Positions 41,188 through 49,785 of a DNA stretch of 64,000 nucleotides are shown here, one piece after another. Position 1 is the first letter of the stretch. Every line of letters starts with the position of its first letter. The stretch is from Streptomyces ardesiacus (GTDB lineage Bacteria > Actinomycetota > Actinomycetes > Streptomycetales > Streptomycetaceae): positions 62,001 through 126,000 of the forward strand of contig NZ_BEWC01000010.1 in NCBI RefSeq assembly GCF_003112575.1, in the 5' to 3' direction. The position numbers were made by a program, and so were the translations under genes. The notes beneath the pieces are model-generated. The model worked only from the letters and a program-made list of their open reading frames with translations, made no database searches and was not told the DNA's origin.

Positions 41188-42360
41188 TTACGCGAGGGCC
41201 CCGAGCCCCGTCCGCACCTCCTCCAGATCGCGGTCCGAGGCCAGCCCCGCGTGGTACAGCCGCAGTTCCGTGGCCCCCAGGTCCCGGGCCCGGGCCGCGT
41301 CGGCGGCAAGGGTGGCGGGGCTGCCGCCCATGCCGGAGACCACCGTGAGGTTGGCGGCGAGGACGGTCCCGGCCCGGCCCTGCTCGGCGAAGGGCGTCAG
41401 CGGGGACGCGCCGCCCGTGCAGGGGACGACGACGCCGTCCGCGACGGAGAGGACGTGCGCCGGGTCGACTCCGGCGTTGGCGCCGCAGTGGTGGGAGACC
41501 GGGTCGGCGTGCAGCAGGACCTGGAAGCCGTCGGGGGCGGCGGCGCGGACCGCTGCGACCGCCGCCTCCTGGAGCGTGCGGGCCCGGTCCTCCCGCCACG
41601 CGCGGGTGGCGTTCGCCGTCGCCCCGCCGAGGAGCTTCTCGACGCCCGCCCAGCCCCCGTCCGAGGGCGCCGCGCCCCGCCACACCGGCTCCAGCGCGGT
41701 GCGTACGGCGGCGGCGAGTCCGTCGGCGTCGAGGCCCTGACCGGCGTACCCGGTGCGGCAGTCCGGGCAGAAGCACAGCGACATCAGGTACTGCCCGGCG
41801 TCCCCGAGGGGCACCCCGCCGGTCTTGTCGTGGGCGTGCAGGTGGGCGAGGCCGTACCAGCCGAGGGACTCCAGCTCCGTGCCGCGGGCCCCGGGCCGTA
41901 CCGCCGCCTCGGCGGCCAGGCCGGTGAGGTACGCGCGCGTGGCGGGCTGCGCGATGCAGGGCGCCCAGGGGTAGCGGTCGCCGTAGGCGTTGACGACGGA
42001 GGTGTCCGGGTGCTCGGCGCCCAGGCGGGAGTTGTGGGCGAGGACGACCCAGGTGTGCACCTCCAGGCCCGCGTCCGCGAGGGCAGCGGCGGCCTCGCCG
42101 TACGCGTCGCCGGGCGCCCAGTCGCCGGACTCGTGGGGGCGCGGCGTGCGGCCCTCCCAGCGGGCGGGGTCCGGCGGGTAGAGGACGGCGGCGTACTCCG
42201 CGGTGACGACGCGGTGGCGCGGGTGGCGCGGGGTGAGGGCGCGGGTGGAATGGTAGGCGGCGGCGAGGGTCGCCTGTGCCACGCCGAGGTCCGCGATGCG
42301 CGCGGGGGCTTCCGGGTCGCCGTTGACGTCCCAGGGGTAGACGAACGCCGACGCCTTCAC
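41188..42360 (-). CDS. Conserved protein of unknown function in the uronate operon
   Basis: A 390-residue protein that I do not assign to a named family. It begins MKASAFVYPWDVNGDPEAPARIADLG and reads like a TIM-barrel hydrolase: TWVVLAHNSRLGAEHPDTSVVNAYGDRYPWAPC, ESLGWYGLAHLHAHDK, and LMSLCFCPDCRTGYAGQG with a CxCxxC-type cysteine cluster. Such pieces occur in GH10-like or GHL-type putative glycosidases. No signal peptide is seen. The GTG start overlaps the upstream 5-dehydro-4-deoxyglucarate dehydratase stop (GTGA), so it should serve uronate or sugar-acid use. Confidence 0.7.
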   Translation of the reverse strand: MKASAFVYPWDVNGDPEAPARIADLGVAQATLAAAYHSTRALTPRHPRHRVVTAEYAAVLYPPDPARWEGRTPRPHESGDWAPGDAYGEAAAALADAGLEVHTWVVLAHNSRLGAEHPDTSVVNAYGDRYPWAPCIAQPATRAYLTGLAAEAAVRPGARGTELESLGWYGLAHLHAHDKTGGVPLGDAGQYLMSLCFCPDCRTGYAGQGLDADGLAAAVRTALEPVWRGAAPSDGGWAGVEKLLGGATANATRAWREDRARTLQEAAVAAVRAAAPDGFQVLLHADPVSHHCGANAGVDPAHVLSVADGVVVPCTGGASPLTPFAEQGRAGTVLAANLTVVSGMGGSPATLAADAARARDLGATELRLYHAGLASDRDLEEVRTGLGALA

Positions 42361-43307
42361 CGGCCGGCCCCTTCCGCGAGCAGTTCCTGGCCGCGCTCGA
42401 TGATCCGCGCGAGCTGCTTCACGTGCTCCTCGGCCGGTTCCCGCAGCGGGGTGCGCACCTCGCCGACGTCCAGACCGCGCAGCCGTACGCCCGCCTTGAC
42501 CAGGGCGACGGCGTATCCGCGGCCCTGGGCGCGCAGTTCGACGAACGGCCGGTAGAAGCCGTCCAGCAGACGGTGCACGGTGGTGTCGTCGCCCTCGCGC
42601 AGGGCCCGGTGGAAGGCCACGGCGATCTCGGGGGCGAAGCAGAACACGGCGGAGGAGTAGAGGGGGACGCCCAGCGCGCGGTAGGCGAGCTGGGTCTGTT
42701 CGGCGGTCGGGAGCCCGTTGAAGTACAGGAACTCCTCGCCGGGCAGCTCCGTGCGCACCGCGCTGACGGTCCGCTGCATCAGGTCGAGGTCGCCGAGCCC
42801 GTCCTTGAGGCCGACGACGCCGTCCGTGCGGGCCAGTTCGACCACGCTCTCCGGGGTGAACACGGCGTTGTCGCGCTGGTAGACGATCACGGGCAGCGGG
42901 GTCGCGGCGGCCACCTCGCGGTAGTGCCGCACCAGCCCCTCCTGCCCGGCGTGCACCAGGTAGGGCGGCATGGCGAGCAGCCCGTCGGCCCCCGACTCCT
43001 CGGCGAGGCGGGCGTAGCGCACCGCGAGGGCGGTGCCGTAGCCCGCGCCCGCGAGGACGGGAACCCGGCCCGCGCTCTCCTCGACGGCGGCGCGGACCGT
43101 GGCCGCGAACTCCTCGGGCGTCAGGGCGTGGAACTCGCCGGTGCCGCAGCAGGCGAACACGGCGGCGGCACCGGCCTCGATCCCGCGCCGCACGTGGGTG
43201 CGGAAGACGTCGAGGCCGAGTCCGCCGTCGGGGGCGTACGCCGTGACGGGGAAGAACAGCGGGCCGCTGGGCGCGGTGAGCCGGGCGGCGAGAGGGGCTG
43301 AGGTCAC
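42357..43307 (-). CDS. 5-dehydro-4-deoxyglucarate dehydratase (KDGDH), DapA superfamily
   Basis: A 316-residue TIM-barrel enzyme that dehydrates and decarboxylates 5-keto-4-deoxyglucarate to 2,5-dioxopentanoate. The family signature is FACCGTGEFHALTPEE (51-66). The catalytic tyrosine is Y143 in PVIVYQRDNAVFTPE and the Schiff-base lysine is K168 in GVVGLKDGLGDLDLMQR, as in known KDGDH enzymes. The GTG start follows GGGGAGCG. It is divergent from uronate dehydrogenase, and the two share a promoter region. Its product is the substrate of the aldehyde dehydrogenase type encoded at 18056. Confidence 0.9.
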   Translation of the reverse strand: MTSAPLAARLTAPSGPLFFPVTAYAPDGGLGLDVFRTHVRRGIEAGAAAVFACCGTGEFHALTPEEFAATVRAAVEESAGRVPVLAGAGYGTALAVRYARLAEESGADGLLAMPPYLVHAGQEGLVRHYREVAAATPLPVIVYQRDNAVFTPESVVELARTDGVVGLKDGLGDLDLMQRTVSAVRTELPGEEFLYFNGLPTAEQTQLAYRALGVPLYSSAVFCFAPEIAVAFHRALREGDDTTVHRLLDGFYRPFVELRAQGRGYAVALVKAGVRLRGLDVGEVRTPLREPAEEHVKQLARIIERGQELLAEGAGR

Positions 43308-43349
43308 GGGCGCTCCCCATTCCAGGTACGTGGTCGAGTCACGATCGTC

Positions 43350-43363
43350 GTCATACTCATGAC
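43350..43363. promoter_or_regulatory. Inverted repeat in the KDGDH leader
   Basis: GTCAT-ACTC-ATGAC, a perfect 5-bp inverted repeat, lies downstream of the minus-strand promoter and about 45 bases before the KDGDH start. It loosely resembles the TCATATATGA palindrome near the GntR gene. Confidence 0.3.
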
Positions 43364-43388
43364 CTGTGTCTACATTTCTGAACGCGAC

Positions 43389-43460
43389 CACGCTAAGCCG
43401 CTCGGCGAAGACCGTCAAGCAGGCGACCTCTTGACGCGTGACCACCGGTTCTTTAGCGTG
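43389..43460. promoter_or_regulatory. Back-to-back divergent promoters for KDGDH and uronate dehydrogenase
   Basis: Plus strand: TTGACG at 43431-43436 and TAGCGT at 43454-43459, spacer 17. Minus strand: TTGACG (43418-43413) and TAGCGT (43395-43390), spacer 17. Both strands share the same two hexamers, and CACGCTAA and TTAGCGTG frame the region as an inverted repeat. These are good housekeeping-sigma promoters. Confidence 0.7.
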
Positions 43461-43549
43461 TCCACGCATATGAACGCCGGGCACACACGGACACGCACCG
43501 GCACCTGTGCCCGCCCGCGCCTCAGCAGACCGACCTAGGAGTCCCGAGG

Positions 43550-44359
43550 ATGCCCGCTCCCCGCACCGTCCTGCTCACCGGCGCCGCCGGCGGTCTCGGC
43601 ACCCTGATGCGGGAACTGCTCCCCCACCACGGCTACGAGCTGCGCCTGCTCGACCTGCGCCCGGTCGAGGGCGAGCCGGACGCGATCGTCGCCGACCTCG
43701 CCGACCGGGACGCGCTGCGCGAGGCGGTCCGGGGTGTCGACGCGATCATCCACCTCGCGGGCATCTCCCTGGAAGCCTCCTTCGAGAAGATCCTCGCGGC
43801 CAACATCGAGGGCACGTACCACCTGTACGAGGCCGCCCGCGAGGAGGGCGTCGGCCGCATCGTCTTCGCCTCCTCCAACCACGCCGTCGGCTACACCCCC
43901 CGCCCCCGGGGCGACGACCCCCTCATCCCCGTGGACACCCGGCGCCGCCCGGACACCTTCTACGGCCTGTCCAAGTGCTTCGGCGAGGACCTGGCCCAGC
44001 TCTACTGGGACAAGCACGGCATCGAGACCGTCTCCGTGCGCATCGGCTCCTGCTTCCCGGAACCGACCAGCGTGCGCATGCTCTCGGTGTGGATGAGCCC
44101 CGCCGACGGCGCCCGCCTCTTCCACGCGGCCCTGACCGCCGAGAACGTGGGCCACACCGTCGTCCACGGCTCCTCCGCCAACACCCGCCTGTGGTGGGAC
44201 CTGACCTCCGCGCGGGCGCTCGGCTACGAACCGCAGGACGACTCCGAGCCGTACGCCGACAAGCTCCTCGCCGAGCAGGGCGACCTCGACCCGGACAACC
44301 CCGCGCACGCGTGCCTGGGCGGCCCCTTCGTGACCGACCCCCCGATCTGGCCGTACTGA
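43550..44359 (+). CDS. udh: Uronate dehydrogenase (SDR family)
   Basis: A 269-residue short-chain dehydrogenase that oxidises D-galacturonate or D-glucuronate to the aldarolactone with NAD. The dinucleotide motif is LLTGAAGGLGTLM (9-20), the catalytic serines are in VFASSNHAVGY (106-115), and YGLSK gives Y138 and K142. The length, the NIEGTYHLYEAA segment and the SCFPEPTSVRMLSVWM segment match bacterial uronate dehydrogenases such as that of Agrobacterium. It is divergent from KDGDH, which acts later in the same oxidative route. A perfect terminator follows. Confidence 0.9.
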   Translation: MPAPRTVLLTGAAGGLGTLMRELLPHHGYELRLLDLRPVEGEPDAIVADLADRDALREAVRGVDAIIHLAGISLEASFEKILAANIEGTYHLYEAAREEGVGRIVFASSNHAVGYTPRPRGDDPLIPVDTRRRPDTFYGLSKCFGEDLAQLYWDKHGIETVSVRIGSCFPEPTSVRMLSVWMSPADGARLFHAALTAENVGHTVVHGSSANTRLWWDLTSARALGYEPQDDSEPYADKLLAEQGDLDPDNPAHACLGGPFVTDPPIWPY

Positions 44360-44378
44360 CCGGAAGACGACCCCACGA

Positions 44379-44413
44379 GAGGCGGACGGGCACCGAACGG
44401 GCCCGTCCGCCTC
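44379..44413 (+). terminator. Terminator after uronate dehydrogenase
   Basis: GAGGCGGACGGGC and GCCCGTCCGCCTC, a perfect 13-bp stem with a 9-base loop, 20 bases after the stop codon. Confidence 0.85.
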
Positions 44414-44573
44414 CGCATGCGGGCAGCCGCACTGCCCGTTCTCACCCCGCTCCGCGCTGCGCCCCAGGTCCGAGACGGGCGCCCGGCAGCGCAAACGGGC
44501 ACACCCGGGCAGTATCGGGTCCGCAACAGGCCTGGTCAGTGCCGCATGACGCCTGTAGAACTTCCCCCAAGGG

Positions 44574-44593
44574 CCGAACGGGCCCGAACGGGC
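44574..44593 (+). promoter_or_regulatory. 10-bp direct repeat upstream of the DeoR gene
   Basis: CCGAACGGGC occurs twice in tandem, about 40 bases before the DeoR-family start. It may be an autoregulatory site. Confidence 0.3.
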
Positions 44594-44631
44594 AACCACA
44601 CGGCGACGAGGCGGTGAGGCAGGTGTTCGGC

Positions 44632-45402
44632 ATGGGCACGAGGACGGCGGAGGAACGCCGGCACGAGATCGTGCGGGTCGCCCGCGCCACCGGCTCGGTG
44701 GACGTCACCGCGCTCGCCGCCGAACTGGGCGTCGCCAAGGAGACCGTGCGACGGGACCTGCGCGCCCTGGAGGACCACGGCCTGGTCCGCCGCACCCACG
44801 GCGGCGCCTACCCGGTGGAGAGCGCCGGGTTCGAGACCACGCTCGCCGTCCGCGCCACCAGCCACGTGCCCGAGAAGCGCCGGATCGCGTCCGCCGCCGT
44901 CGAGCTGCTCGGCGACGCGGAGACGGTCTTCATCGACGAGGGCTTCACCCCCCAGCTCATCGCCGAGGCCCTGCCCCGCGACCGGCCGCTGACCGTGGTC
45001 ACCGCCTCCCTGCCGGTGGCCGGCGCGCTGGCCGAGGCGGGCGACACCTCCGTCCTGCTGCTCGGCGGCCGGGTCCGTTCGGGCACCCTGGCCACCGTCG
45101 ACCACTGGACGACGAGGATGCTGGCCGGCTTCGTCATCGACCTGGCCTACATCGGCGCCAACGGCATCTCCCGCGAACACGGTCTCACCACCCCCGACCC
45201 GGCGGTCAGCGAGGTCAAGGCGCAGGCCGTACGGGCCGCCCGCCGCACGGTGTTCGTCGGCGCGCACACCAAGTTCGGGGCGGCCAGCTTCTGCCGGTTC
45301 GCCGAGGTCGGCGCCCTGGAGGCCGTCGTCACCAGCACGCTGCTGCCCTCGGCCGAGGCCCACCGCTACTCCCTGCTCGGACCGCAGGTCATCCGCGTCT
45401 GA
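44632..45402 (+). CDS. DeoR-family transcriptional regulator
   Basis: A 256-residue sugar-pathway repressor. The N-terminal HTH is RRHEIVRVARATGSVDVTALAAELGVAKETVRRDLRALEDHGLVRRTHGGA. The C-terminal DeoRC sensor domain includes VFIDEGFTPQLIAEAL, LLGGRVRSGTLATV, AYIGANGISREHGLTTPD and VFVGAHTKFGAASFCRF. ATG at 44632 follows GAGGCAGG; an in-frame GTG at 44623 is possible. It lies just upstream of a polyol import and oxidation operon on the same strand and probably controls it through a phosphorylated sugar or polyol. Confidence 0.9.
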   Translation: MGTRTAEERRHEIVRVARATGSVDVTALAAELGVAKETVRRDLRALEDHGLVRRTHGGAYPVESAGFETTLAVRATSHVPEKRRIASAAVELLGDAETVFIDEGFTPQLIAEALPRDRPLTVVTASLPVAGALAEAGDTSVLLLGGRVRSGTLATVDHWTTRMLAGFVIDLAYIGANGISREHGLTTPDPAVSEVKAQAVRAARRTVFVGAHTKFGAASFCRFAEVGALEAVVTSTLLPSAEAHRYSLLGPQVIRV

Positions 45403-45463
45403 GCCCACGTCCCCACCCGCCCCCCCCCGCACGGCACACCCACACCTGTCACCACCCGTTCGA

Positions 45464-45493
45464 CTCCCCCTACCTCCCCATACCTCCCCATAC
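45464..45493 (+). repeat. Three 10-bp direct repeats before the polyol operon
   Basis: CTCCCCCTAC followed by CTCCCCATAC twice, ending 15 bases before the ATG of the binding protein gene, just upstream of its CAGGAG ribosome site. It may be an operator for a DeoR-type protein or simply a slippage product. Confidence 0.5.
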
Positions 45494-45508
45494 GTTCAGG
45501 AGCGATCC

Positions 45509-46879
45509 ATGCGAACCCAGAGCCGACGGAGGCCGCGAGCCACGCTCGCCATGGCCGCCGCAGGGACGCTGCTCGCCCCGCTGCTCTCCGGCTGCTGGGT
45601 CGGGGCGGGCGGCGCCGGTTCCGGCGGCAACGCCATCAACGTCCTCATGGTGAACAACCCGCAGATGGTCGAGTTGCAGAAGCTCACCGCGGCCCATTTC
45701 ACCAAGGACACCGGCATCAAGGTGAACTTCACCGTCCTGCCCGAGAACGACGTCCGCGACAAGATCAGCCAGGACTTCGCCAACCAGGCCGGCCAGTACG
45801 ACGTGGCGACCCTCTCCAACTACGAGATACCGATCTACGCCCGCAACGACTGGCTGCACGAGATGGACTCCTACGTCGCCGAGGACCCGGGATACGACGA
45901 GGACGACGTCCTCGGCCCCATGCGCGAGTCCCTGACCGGCGACGACGGCAAGCTCTACGGGCAGCCCTTCTACGGCGAGTCGTCCTTCCTGATGTACCGC
46001 AAGGACCTGTTCGCCAAGGCCGGCCTGACCATGCCCGAGCACCCCACCTGGTCCCAGGTGGCCGGCTTCGCCGAGAAGCTCGACGGGGCCGAGCCCGGCA
46101 TGAAGGGCATCTGCCTGCGCGGACTGCCCGGCTGGGGCGAGCTGATGGCACCGCTGACGACGGTCGTGAACACCTTCGGCGGCACCTGGTTCGACCAGGA
46201 CTGGCAGGCCCGGCTCGACTCCCCCGAGTGGGAGAAGGCCACCAAGTTCTACGTCGACCTCGTGCGCGAGCACGGCGAGTCCGGCGCCGCCCAGTCCGGC
46301 TTCGCCGAGTGCCTGAACAACATGACCCAGGGCAAGGTCGCCATGTGGTACGACGCCACCTCCGCGGCCGGCTCCCTGGACGCCGCCGACTCCCCCGTCA
46401 AGGGCAGGATCGGCTACGCGCCCGCCCCGGTGGAGAAGACGGACTCCTCCGGCTGGCTCTACACCTGGGCCTGGGGCATCCAGAAGGCCTCCCGCAACTC
46501 CGACAAGGCGTGGAAGTTCGTCTCCTGGGCGTCCGGCAAGGAGTACGAGCAGCTGGTCGGCGACCGGGTCGGCTGGTCCAACGTCCCGGCCGGCAAGCGC
46601 GCCTCGACGTACGAGAACCCGGCCTACGTGAAGGAGGCCGCCGCCTTCCAGGAGATGACCAGGAAGGCCATCGAGGGCGCGAAGCCCAAGGATCCCGGCG
46701 TGCAGCCGCGGCCCGCGCCCGGCATCCAGTTCGTCGGCATCCCCGAGTTCACCGACCTCGGTACCAAGGTCTCGCAGGAGATCAGCGCGGCCATCGCCGG
46801 ACGCCAGTCCGTCGAGTCGGCCCTGAAGAAGTCCCAGCAGCTCGCCGAGCAGATCTCCGAGGAGTACGAGGGACGATGA
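45509..46879 (+). CDS. Polyol/sugar ABC transporter substrate-binding lipoprotein
   Basis: A 456-residue lipoprotein. The signal ends in the lipobox LLSGCW with the lipidated cysteine at ~29. The mature part, NAINVLMVNNPQMVELQKL, YDVATLSNYEIPIYARNDWL, YGESSFLMYRKDLFAKAG and LTTVVNTFGGTWFDQDWQ, matches binding proteins for mannitol, sorbitol or arabitol (SmoE type). The next three genes follow with ATGA overlaps, forming an import-oxidation operon under the DeoR regulator upstream. Confidence 0.9.
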   Translation: MRTQSRRRPRATLAMAAAGTLLAPLLSGCWVGAGGAGSGGNAINVLMVNNPQMVELQKLTAAHFTKDTGIKVNFTVLPENDVRDKISQDFANQAGQYDVATLSNYEIPIYARNDWLHEMDSYVAEDPGYDEDDVLGPMRESLTGDDGKLYGQPFYGESSFLMYRKDLFAKAGLTMPEHPTWSQVAGFAEKLDGAEPGMKGICLRGLPGWGELMAPLTTVVNTFGGTWFDQDWQARLDSPEWEKATKFYVDLVREHGESGAAQSGFAECLNNMTQGKVAMWYDATSAAGSLDAADSPVKGRIGYAPAPVEKTDSSGWLYTWAWGIQKASRNSDKAWKFVSWASGKEYEQLVGDRVGWSNVPAGKRASTYENPAYVKEAAAFQEMTRKAIEGAKPKDPGVQPRPAPGIQFVGIPEFTDLGTKVSQEISAAIAGRQSVESALKKSQQLAEQISEEYEGR

Positions 46880-47820
46880 CCGCCACGACCACGGCCCCCT
46901 CGGCCGCCCCCGACCGCCCCCGTCCCGCAGTCCGCCCGCCGTCCGGCCGGCTGCGCGCCTGGGCCACCCGCGCCCCGCTCCTGCCCGCCCTGATCTTCAT
47001 GATCGTGGTCACCCAACTGCCCTTCGTGGCGACCCTGGTGATCTCCTTCTTCGACTGGAACGCCCTCTACCCCGACGCCCGCAGCTTCGCCGGCTTCGCC
47101 AACTACGGCGACGTCCTCGGCGACCCGGCCCTGCGCAAGTCGGTGTGGACGACGATCCTGCTGACCGTCGCGGTCGTCCTGGCCAGCCTGGTCCTCGGCC
47201 TGGCCCTCGCCCTGCTGCTCGACCGGAGGTTCAAGGGCCGCGGCGTGGTCCGCACCCTCCTGATCGCCCCGTTCCTCGTGGTCCCGGTGGCGGCCGCCCT
47301 GCTGTGGAAGCACGTCCTCTACAACCCCGAGTACGGCCTGCTCAACGGCCTGTTGCACTACGTCGGGGGTCCGCAGCCGGACTGGATCTCCAACACCCCG
47401 CTGCTCGCGGTCGAGGCCGCCCTGGTGTGGCAGTGGACCCCGTTCATGATGCTCATCCTGCTGGCGGGCCTGCAGAGCCGCGACCAGCAGCAGATCGAGG
47501 CCGCCCGGGTGGACGGCGCGGGCGACTGGCAGATCTTCGTCCACCTCACCCTCCCCCACCTGCGCCGCTACCTGGAGCTCGGCGCCCTGCTCGGCTCCAT
47601 CTACATCGTCCAGAACTTCGACGCGGTCTTCACGCTCACGTCCGGCGGCCTGGGCACCGCCAACCTGCCCTACACCGTCTACCAGAGCTTCTACCAGGCC
47701 CACGAGAACGGCCTCGCCTCGGCCGCGGGCGTCCTGGTCGTCATCGGCTCGATCATCATCGCCACCTTCGCGCTGCGCGTGGTGTCGTCCCTGTTCCGCG
47801 AGGAGGTCGGCCGCGCATGA
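46876..47820 (+). CDS. Polyol ABC transporter permease 1
   Basis: A 314-residue six-helix permease. The first helix is LLPALIFMIVVTQLPFVATLVISFF, and the EAA loop is IEAARVDGAGDWQIFVHLTLPHLR. It resembles SmoF-type polyol permeases. It overlaps the binding-protein gene by 4 nt at its start and the second permease by 4 nt at its end. Confidence 0.92.
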   Translation: MTATTTAPSAAPDRPRPAVRPPSGRLRAWATRAPLLPALIFMIVVTQLPFVATLVISFFDWNALYPDARSFAGFANYGDVLGDPALRKSVWTTILLTVAVVLASLVLGLALALLLDRRFKGRGVVRTLLIAPFLVVPVAAALLWKHVLYNPEYGLLNGLLHYVGGPQPDWISNTPLLAVEAALVWQWTPFMMLILLAGLQSRDQQQIEAARVDGAGDWQIFVHLTLPHLRRYLELGALLGSIYIVQNFDAVFTLTSGGLGTANLPYTVYQSFYQAHENGLASAAGVLVVIGSIIIATFALRVVSSLFREEVGRA

Positions 47821-48692
47821 CCGCCACCGCCGTACGCCCCGTCGTCACCGACACCAAGCCCGCCCCCGCCCGCCGCAGGGCCGGCGCCGGCCTCGGCCTG
47901 GTGGCCTGGCTGGTGGGCATCGTCTTCTTCCTGCCCATCGCCTGGATGGCGCTGACCTCCTTCCACTCGGAGTCGGACGCCGCCACCAACCCGCCGTCCT
48001 TCGCGGCCTCGCTGACCCTGGACGGCTACCGCGAGTTCTTCGGCGCGGGCGGCGGCGCCAGCCCCTGGCCCGCCCTCGCCAACTCGGCGGTGGCCTCGAT
48101 CGCCTCGACCCTCTTCGTCCTGGTCCTGGCCCTGCCCGCCGCCTACGCCCTGTCCATCCGCCCGGTGAAGAAGTGGACGGACGTCCTGTTCTTCTTCCTG
48201 TCCACCAAGATGCTGCCGGTGGTGGCGGGCCTGCTGCCGATCTACCTGTTCGCCAAGAACACCGACATGCTGGACAACATCTGGCTGCTGGTCATCCTCT
48301 ACACGTCGATGAACCTGCCGATCGCCGTCTGGATGATGCAGTCCTTCCTGGCCGAGGTCCCGGTCGCCATCATCGAGGCGGCCCGTGTGGACGGCGCGAA
48401 GCTCCCCACGATCCTGGCCCGGGTCGTGGCGCCCATCGCCCTGCCGGGCATCGCCGCCACGTCGCTCATCTGCTTCATCTTCAGCTGGAACGAACTGCTC
48501 TTCGCCCGGGTGCTGACGGGCGTGGTCGCCGAGACCGCCCCCGTCTTCCTGACCGGCTTCATCACCAGCCAGGGCCTGTTCCTGGCCAAGGTGTGCGCCG
48601 CGTCGCTCGTCATCTCCCTGCCGGTGCTCGCCGCGGGGTTCGCCGCCCAGGACAAACTGGTCCAGGGCCTGTCGTTGGGAGCCGTGAAATGA
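47817..48692 (+). CDS. Polyol ABC transporter permease 2
   Basis: A 291-residue permease. Helix 1 is LGLVAWLVGIVFFLPIAWMAL. The characteristic FFFLSTKMLPVVAGLLPIYLFAKN and EAARVDGAKLPTILARVVAPIALPG segments match SmoG/MtlG-type permeases of polyol systems. It overlaps the permease upstream and the dehydrogenase downstream by 4 nt each. No ATPase subunit is encoded here; the shared MsiK ATPase is likely. Confidence 0.92.
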   Translation: MTATAVRPVVTDTKPAPARRRAGAGLGLVAWLVGIVFFLPIAWMALTSFHSESDAATNPPSFAASLTLDGYREFFGAGGGASPWPALANSAVASIASTLFVLVLALPAAYALSIRPVKKWTDVLFFFLSTKMLPVVAGLLPIYLFAKNTDMLDNIWLLVILYTSMNLPIAVWMMQSFLAEVPVAIIEAARVDGAKLPTILARVVAPIALPGIAATSLICFIFSWNELLFARVLTGVVAETAPVFLTGFITSQGLFLAKVCAASLVISLPVLAAGFAAQDKLVQGLSLGAVK

Positions 48693-49678
48693 AGGCCGCC
48701 GTCATCGAGTCCGTGGGCCGCGCCGTCGTCACCGAGGTCCCCGACCCGACCCCGGGCCCGCGCGAGGTCGTCGTGGAGGTCGCCGCCTGCGGGCTGTGCG
48801 GAACCGACCTGCACATCCTCCAGGGCGAGTTCGCGCCCAAGCTGCCGATCGTGCCGGGCCACGAGTTCGCCGGCGAGGTGGTCGGCGTCGGCGCCCAGGT
48901 CACCGAGGTGGCCGTCGGAGACCAGGTCGCGGTCGACCCCTCCCTGTACTGCTACGAGTGCCGCTACTGCCGCACCGGCCACAACAACCTCTGCGAACGC
49001 TGGGCGGCCATCGGCGTCACGACGGCGGGCGGCGCGGCGCAGTACGCGGTCGCCCCGGTCGCGAACTGCGTGAAGCTCCCCGAGCACGTCCGCACCCAGG
49101 ACGCGGCCCTGATCGAGCCGCTCTCCTGCGCCGTCCGCGGCTACGACGTCCTCCAGTCCCGCCTCGGCGCCCACGTCCTGATCTACGGCTCCGGCACGAT
49201 GGGCCTGATGATGCTGGAGCTGGCCAAGCGCACCGGCGCGGCCAGCGTCGACATGGTGGACGTCAACCCGGCCCGCCTGGAGACGGCCCGCGGCCTCGGC
49301 GTCTCGGCGTCGGCGGCGACCCCGGACGAGCTGGACCGGCCCCAGGGCTGGGACCTGGTCATCGACGCCACGGGCAACGCGGCGGCGATCCAGGACGGCC
49401 TGGAGCGGGTCGCCAAGGCCGGGACGTTCCTCCAGTTCGGCGTCGCCGACTACGCGACGCGCGTCCAGATCGACCCGTACCGCATCTACAACCAGGAGAT
49501 CACCATCACCGGCTCGATGGCGGTCCTGCACAGCTACGAGCGCGCGGCGGAGCTGTTCGCGAACGGCGTCCTCGACCCGGACGTCTTCATCAGCGACCGC
49601 ATCGAACTGGCCCGCTACCCGCAGGCCCTGGAACAGTTCGCGGCGGGCGTGGGCCGCAAGATCGTGGTCGTTCCGTAG
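48689..49678 (+). CDS. Zinc-dependent polyol/alcohol dehydrogenase (MDR family)
   Basis: A 329-residue medium-chain dehydrogenase. The catalytic zinc site has C37 in CGLCGTDLH and H58-E59 in PGHEFAGEVVG. The structural zinc cysteines are C88, C91, C94 and C102 in YCYECRYCRTGHNNLC. The NAD site is LIYGSGTMGLMMLELAKRTGA. It most likely oxidises the imported polyol (arabitol, sorbitol or mannitol) to the ketose. It is the last gene of the DeoR-linked operon, translationally coupled to the permease. Confidence 0.9.
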   Translation: MKAAVIESVGRAVVTEVPDPTPGPREVVVEVAACGLCGTDLHILQGEFAPKLPIVPGHEFAGEVVGVGAQVTEVAVGDQVAVDPSLYCYECRYCRTGHNNLCERWAAIGVTTAGGAAQYAVAPVANCVKLPEHVRTQDAALIEPLSCAVRGYDVLQSRLGAHVLIYGSGTMGLMMLELAKRTGAASVDMVDVNPARLETARGLGVSASAATPDELDRPQGWDLVIDATGNAAAIQDGLERVAKAGTFLQFGVADYATRVQIDPYRIYNQEITITGSMAVLHSYERAAELFANGVLDPDVFISDRIELARYPQALEQFAAGVGRKIVVVP

Positions 49679-49785
49679 GCGTCGCCGGCGGGGGCGGGAA
49701 CGGCCGGGAACGCCGCCCCCGCCGCCCCGACCCGATTGGCCGCAGGGTAAGGGAACGGTAAAACGCCCTCGCTCGTTCACCCGGC

